Program-made: the position numbers and the translations under genes
Notes under the pieces: model-generated
Seen by the model: the letters and a program-made list of their open reading frames with translations, nothing else
What the model was told of the DNA's origin: nothing
Databases searched by the model: none
Shown: positions 61,644 to 64,000 of the stretch, in pieces
Numbering within the stretch: the first letter of the stretch is position 1
Layout: each line of letters starts with the position of its first letter
From: Chryseobacterium foetidum
GTDB lineage: Bacteria > Bacteroidota > Bacteroidia > Flavobacteriales > Weeksellaceae
DNA: 64,000 nucleotides
Reading direction: 5' to 3'
NCBI RefSeq assembly: GCF_025457425.1
Contig: NZ_JAMXIA010000001.1
Span: 868,001-932,000, forward strand

Positions 61644-63788
61644 TTATTTCATCTGAAAATCTTTATCGCCACACTGCCACAAAAGAAACGAATATTCTTT
61701 AGCAACTTGCACAAACTGCTCATCAACAGTACTTCCCCCAAAATGCCCGGCTTTGTAATCTACATAAAGCAATACGGGATTATTTGAACCATTATCAGCC
61801 TGCATTTTAGCAGCAAATTTTGCGGGAATATAGCTTTCCACACGGGAATCATTGAAACCAGTTGTGATTAACTGTGCAGGATATTTCGTTCCTTTTTTAA
61901 TATGATGAAAGGCATCCATTTCCCAAAGGGCTTTGAATTCCGTCTCATCATTCACTGTCCCGAATTCAGGAATGTTGGCTGGACCATTGGGTGAAAATTC
62001 CATTCTCAAAGCATTTAGGCAACCTACTTTCGGGATGGCAACTTTGTAGAGATCAGGACGCTCTGTAATGGCTCTTCCTATTAAAATTCCACCAGCGCTG
62101 GCTCCCGAAATTCCGAATTTATCTGATGAGGAGTATTTATTTTTAATTAAATATTCTGCGCAGGCATTAAAATCTTTCCATGTATTGGGTTTAGTCTCTT
62201 TTTTACCGGCAAGATACCAGTCCTGTCCCTTTTCACCACCGCCGCGGATGTGTGCAAAAGCCATCACCACTCCCCGATTCAGTAAAGGTAAATATCTCGT
62301 CGAAAAATAAGGTGTAGAAGAACTTCCGTAAGCACCGTAACCCTGCATGAATGCGATATTGCTGCCATCTTTTTTCAGTTTGGTTTTATCATACATAATG
62401 CTCAGCGGAACCATTGCACCATCGTGGGAAGGAACTTCAATGTCCTCAAAAACAATATTTTCAAGATTAGGAAAATTGATATTCATGTTGAAAGGTCCTT
62501 TTGAAAATTCCTTTTTGTCTATATCGTAGGTGTAAAAATTCAGCGGCATATTCCAGCCGAGATTGATTAAAGTGATTTCATTGGAATTTTTTGAAAGTGC
62601 CGCAGCTTCTACATTTCCTTTTAAAGGTGTTGAAATTTTTGTGGTTTGTCCGGTCTTTAGATTACAATAATAGGGCTCAACCACCAATTCATTTTTAGTT
62701 TTAAAATAAACGAGATAATCTTTCGATTGCGTCACTGAAGAGATTTTCCAGTCTTTGTCACCAGAGGCGATTTCTTTGGCGTTGCTGAAATCAGGTTTAG
62801 AAAGCGAGGTTTTGATTAAGCGGAATTTTGAATTTCCTTTTGTTGTTAAAAGATAAACATCATTTCCCTGAACGAAAAAATCCCATATCTCATCTGCTTT
62901 TGAACAGAAAGGCTTCCATTTTATTCTTTCATTATTCATCTCCGAAGCAGGCGCAAAATACAAATCTCTGTAATTTTCAACCGTTGATTTTCCTAAAAAT
63001 ATATAGGGAGAATTTTTAAAAGTATAAAAGTCAGGATATTCTGCAGGCAAAATATTGAGCTCAGGATACTTTTTTGAACTCGCCAGTAATAAATCTTTGG
63101 CATTATCTGTGCCTGTCACGTGAAGTTTTGTATTGGAATTCAGCCAAACTTCAGGGTCGTGCGTATCATAACTTTTAGCTTCACTGTAAATGATTTCAGT
63201 GGAACTTCCATCTGCAAAATTTCCGATGCTGTGCGGGATTGTATCGGGCAGAAACTTTCCTGTTGCCACATCCATCACCTTCACGTCGCCCAATTCTGAG
63301 CCTACTTCGCTAAGGTTAAAAATTACTCTTTTGCCATCGTCACTCACACTCACTTTATAATCCATCACTTTTCCGGGAATATAATTCTGTGGGTCGAATA
63401 AAAGAATTTCCTTTCCGTTTTTACCCTCTTTATAGTAAAATTTGATAACTGATTCTTCAGGCAAACGTTTTTTAAAAAAATATCTGCCGCCTTCCAATGC
63501 CTCGGGGGCATATTTCACAGACACTACTTTATCTAAATCTTTTAGTTCCTGCACAATTTTATTCTGATTCGGAATTTTTGAAAGCTCATTATTGGTAAAG
63601 TTTTCCTGAATTTTGAACCATTCCAGAACTTTTGGGTTTTTGATATCTTCAAGCCAGCGGTAGGAATCTTCAATTTTTGTCCCGAAATACGTGTCGGAAA
63701 CCAGTTCTTTTTTAGTTTCAGGATATTTGAGCTGACCGAAGGACAAAATGCTGATGAGCAAAACGCTCAGAGTAACAGATTTTTTCAT
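61644..63788 (-). CDS. prolyl oligopeptidase family serine peptidase (S9A), exported
   Basis: A 714-residue enzyme with a signal peptide (LLISILSFGQ, cleaved near 19). The N-terminal beta-propeller covers ~70-430 and the C-terminal alpha/beta-hydrolase domain holds nucleophile Ser564 in GISGASAGG, the acid in TGFNDSRVESYIP and the His in KAGHFGGST. These match prolyl oligopeptidase, which cleaves short peptides after proline. Normal length. The -7 box lies about 50 bases upstream. Confidence 0.94.
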   Translation of the reverse strand: MKKSVTLSVLLISILSFGQLKYPETKKELVSDTYFGTKIEDSYRWLEDIKNPKVLEWFKIQENFTNNELSKIPNQNKIVQELKDLDKVVSVKYAPEALEGGRYFFKKRLPEESVIKFYYKEGKNGKEILLFDPQNYIPGKVMDYKVSVSDDGKRVIFNLSEVGSELGDVKVMDVATGKFLPDTIPHSIGNFADGSSTEIIYSEAKSYDTHDPEVWLNSNTKLHVTGTDNAKDLLLASSKKYPELNILPAEYPDFYTFKNSPYIFLGKSTVENYRDLYFAPASEMNNERIKWKPFCSKADEIWDFFVQGNDVYLLTTKGNSKFRLIKTSLSKPDFSNAKEIASGDKDWKISSVTQSKDYLVYFKTKNELVVEPYYCNLKTGQTTKISTPLKGNVEAAALSKNSNEITLINLGWNMPLNFYTYDIDKKEFSKGPFNMNINFPNLENIVFEDIEVPSHDGAMVPLSIMYDKTKLKKDGSNIAFMQGYGAYGSSSTPYFSTRYLPLLNRGVVMAFAHIRGGGEKGQDWYLAGKKETKPNTWKDFNACAEYLIKNKYSSSDKFGISGASAGGILIGRAITERPDLYKVAIPKVGCLNALRMEFSPNGPANIPEFGTVNDETEFKALWEMDAFHHIKKGTKYPAQLITTGFNDSRVESYIPAKFAAKMQADNGSNNPVLLYVDYKAGHFGGSTVDEQFVQVAKEYSFLLWQCGDKDFQMK

Positions 63789-63837
63789 GATAATTAGTTT
63801 TTTGTTAATGATTAAATAGAAAAAACATCAACCTACA

Positions 63838-63845
63838 CAAATATA
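63838..63845 (-). promoter_or_regulatory. -7 promoter box (TATATTTG) of the prolyl oligopeptidase gene
   Basis: An exact minus-strand consensus match 49 bases upstream of the ATG at 63788. The remaining bases to the window edge show no gene. Confidence 0.5.
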
Positions 63846-64000
63846 AGAATTTGACAGTCAGACTTGTTAAAAATTTTAATCTTATCCGCCTTCTTCTTTA
63901 ACGGATAAATATTTAACCTTAAAAACAGAGCGGTTACGCAACATACCATTTATTTTATTTAAGACTTTTTATAAATGATTCGTGAAATAAAAAAACAGGC

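Overview
The window looks like chromosomal core sequence from a Weeksellaceae/Chryseobacterium-type member of the Flavobacteriia (Bacteroidota). The evidence is low GC, the Bacteroidota -7 promoter box TAnnTTTG in front of many genes, few Shine-Dalgarno sequences, many lipoproteins, a gliding-motility lipoprotein (GldD), type VI sheath proteins of the Bacteroidota type, a bifunctional OlsF-type aminolipid acyltransferase and a mevalonate-pathway HMG-CoA synthase. I place it at family level only; no rRNA gene is present.

1-13 kb: a menC fragment with fbp (minus), lysC-olsF (plus), two tandem tRNA-Phe genes each with its own terminator, a thioredoxin-like/DUF3575/small membrane protein operon, a NamZ-type muramidase divergent from a LolE/FtsX-type permease, a PLP-dependent cystathionine/cysteine synthase, and two membrane proteins, one resembling a membrane-tethered HTH regulator. 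13-18.6 kb: a tiny Gly/Asn-rich secreted peptide, a TPR lipoprotein histidine kinase with its response regulator, a DUF1826-like protein, a membrane-protein pair whose second gene is frameshifted, and a lipoprotein with a possible caspase/CHAT-like His-Cys pair. 18.6-25.7 kb: bestrophin-NhaP (minus), mnmE carrying an in-frame repeat-derived insert, and unknown lipoproteins.

25.9-38.5 kb: PepP, a DUF6526 protein, a 55-aa lipoprotein, topoisomerase IB, PruA, small lipoproteins, a patatin, TssB-TssC alone on a short operon, then MutY, GldD and a PfkB kinase. 38.5-51.8 kb: SurA-like PPIase, a nitronate monooxygenase/FabK-like enzyme, a Nudix-wHTH regulator with a dead Nudix box, a DAO-type oxidoreductase, a SpoIIAA-like protein, an MFS transporter, LipA, an Lmo0937-type peptide, a glutamate/dicarboxylate symporter, BON and BON-SH3 proteins and a large outer-membrane beta-barrel protein.

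51.8-53.1 kb is a repeat-rich scar: four palindromic repeat families, a truncated DUF6261 gene and an orphan terminator. 53.1-64 kb: a CocE/AEH-type ester hydrolase, HMG-CoA synthase, a short MutS-like ATPase behind a palindromic operator-like site, an M1 aminopeptidase with a small upstream gene, ThyA and a prolyl oligopeptidase.

Most of the window is housekeeping. The parts most worth following are the detached TssBC sheath pair beside a patatin, the short MutS-like ATPase with a palindrome in its promoter region, the repeat-derived insert in mnmE, and the dispersed REP-like repeat families for which no transposase lies in the window. I saw no CRISPR array, prophage, insertion sequence or restriction system.
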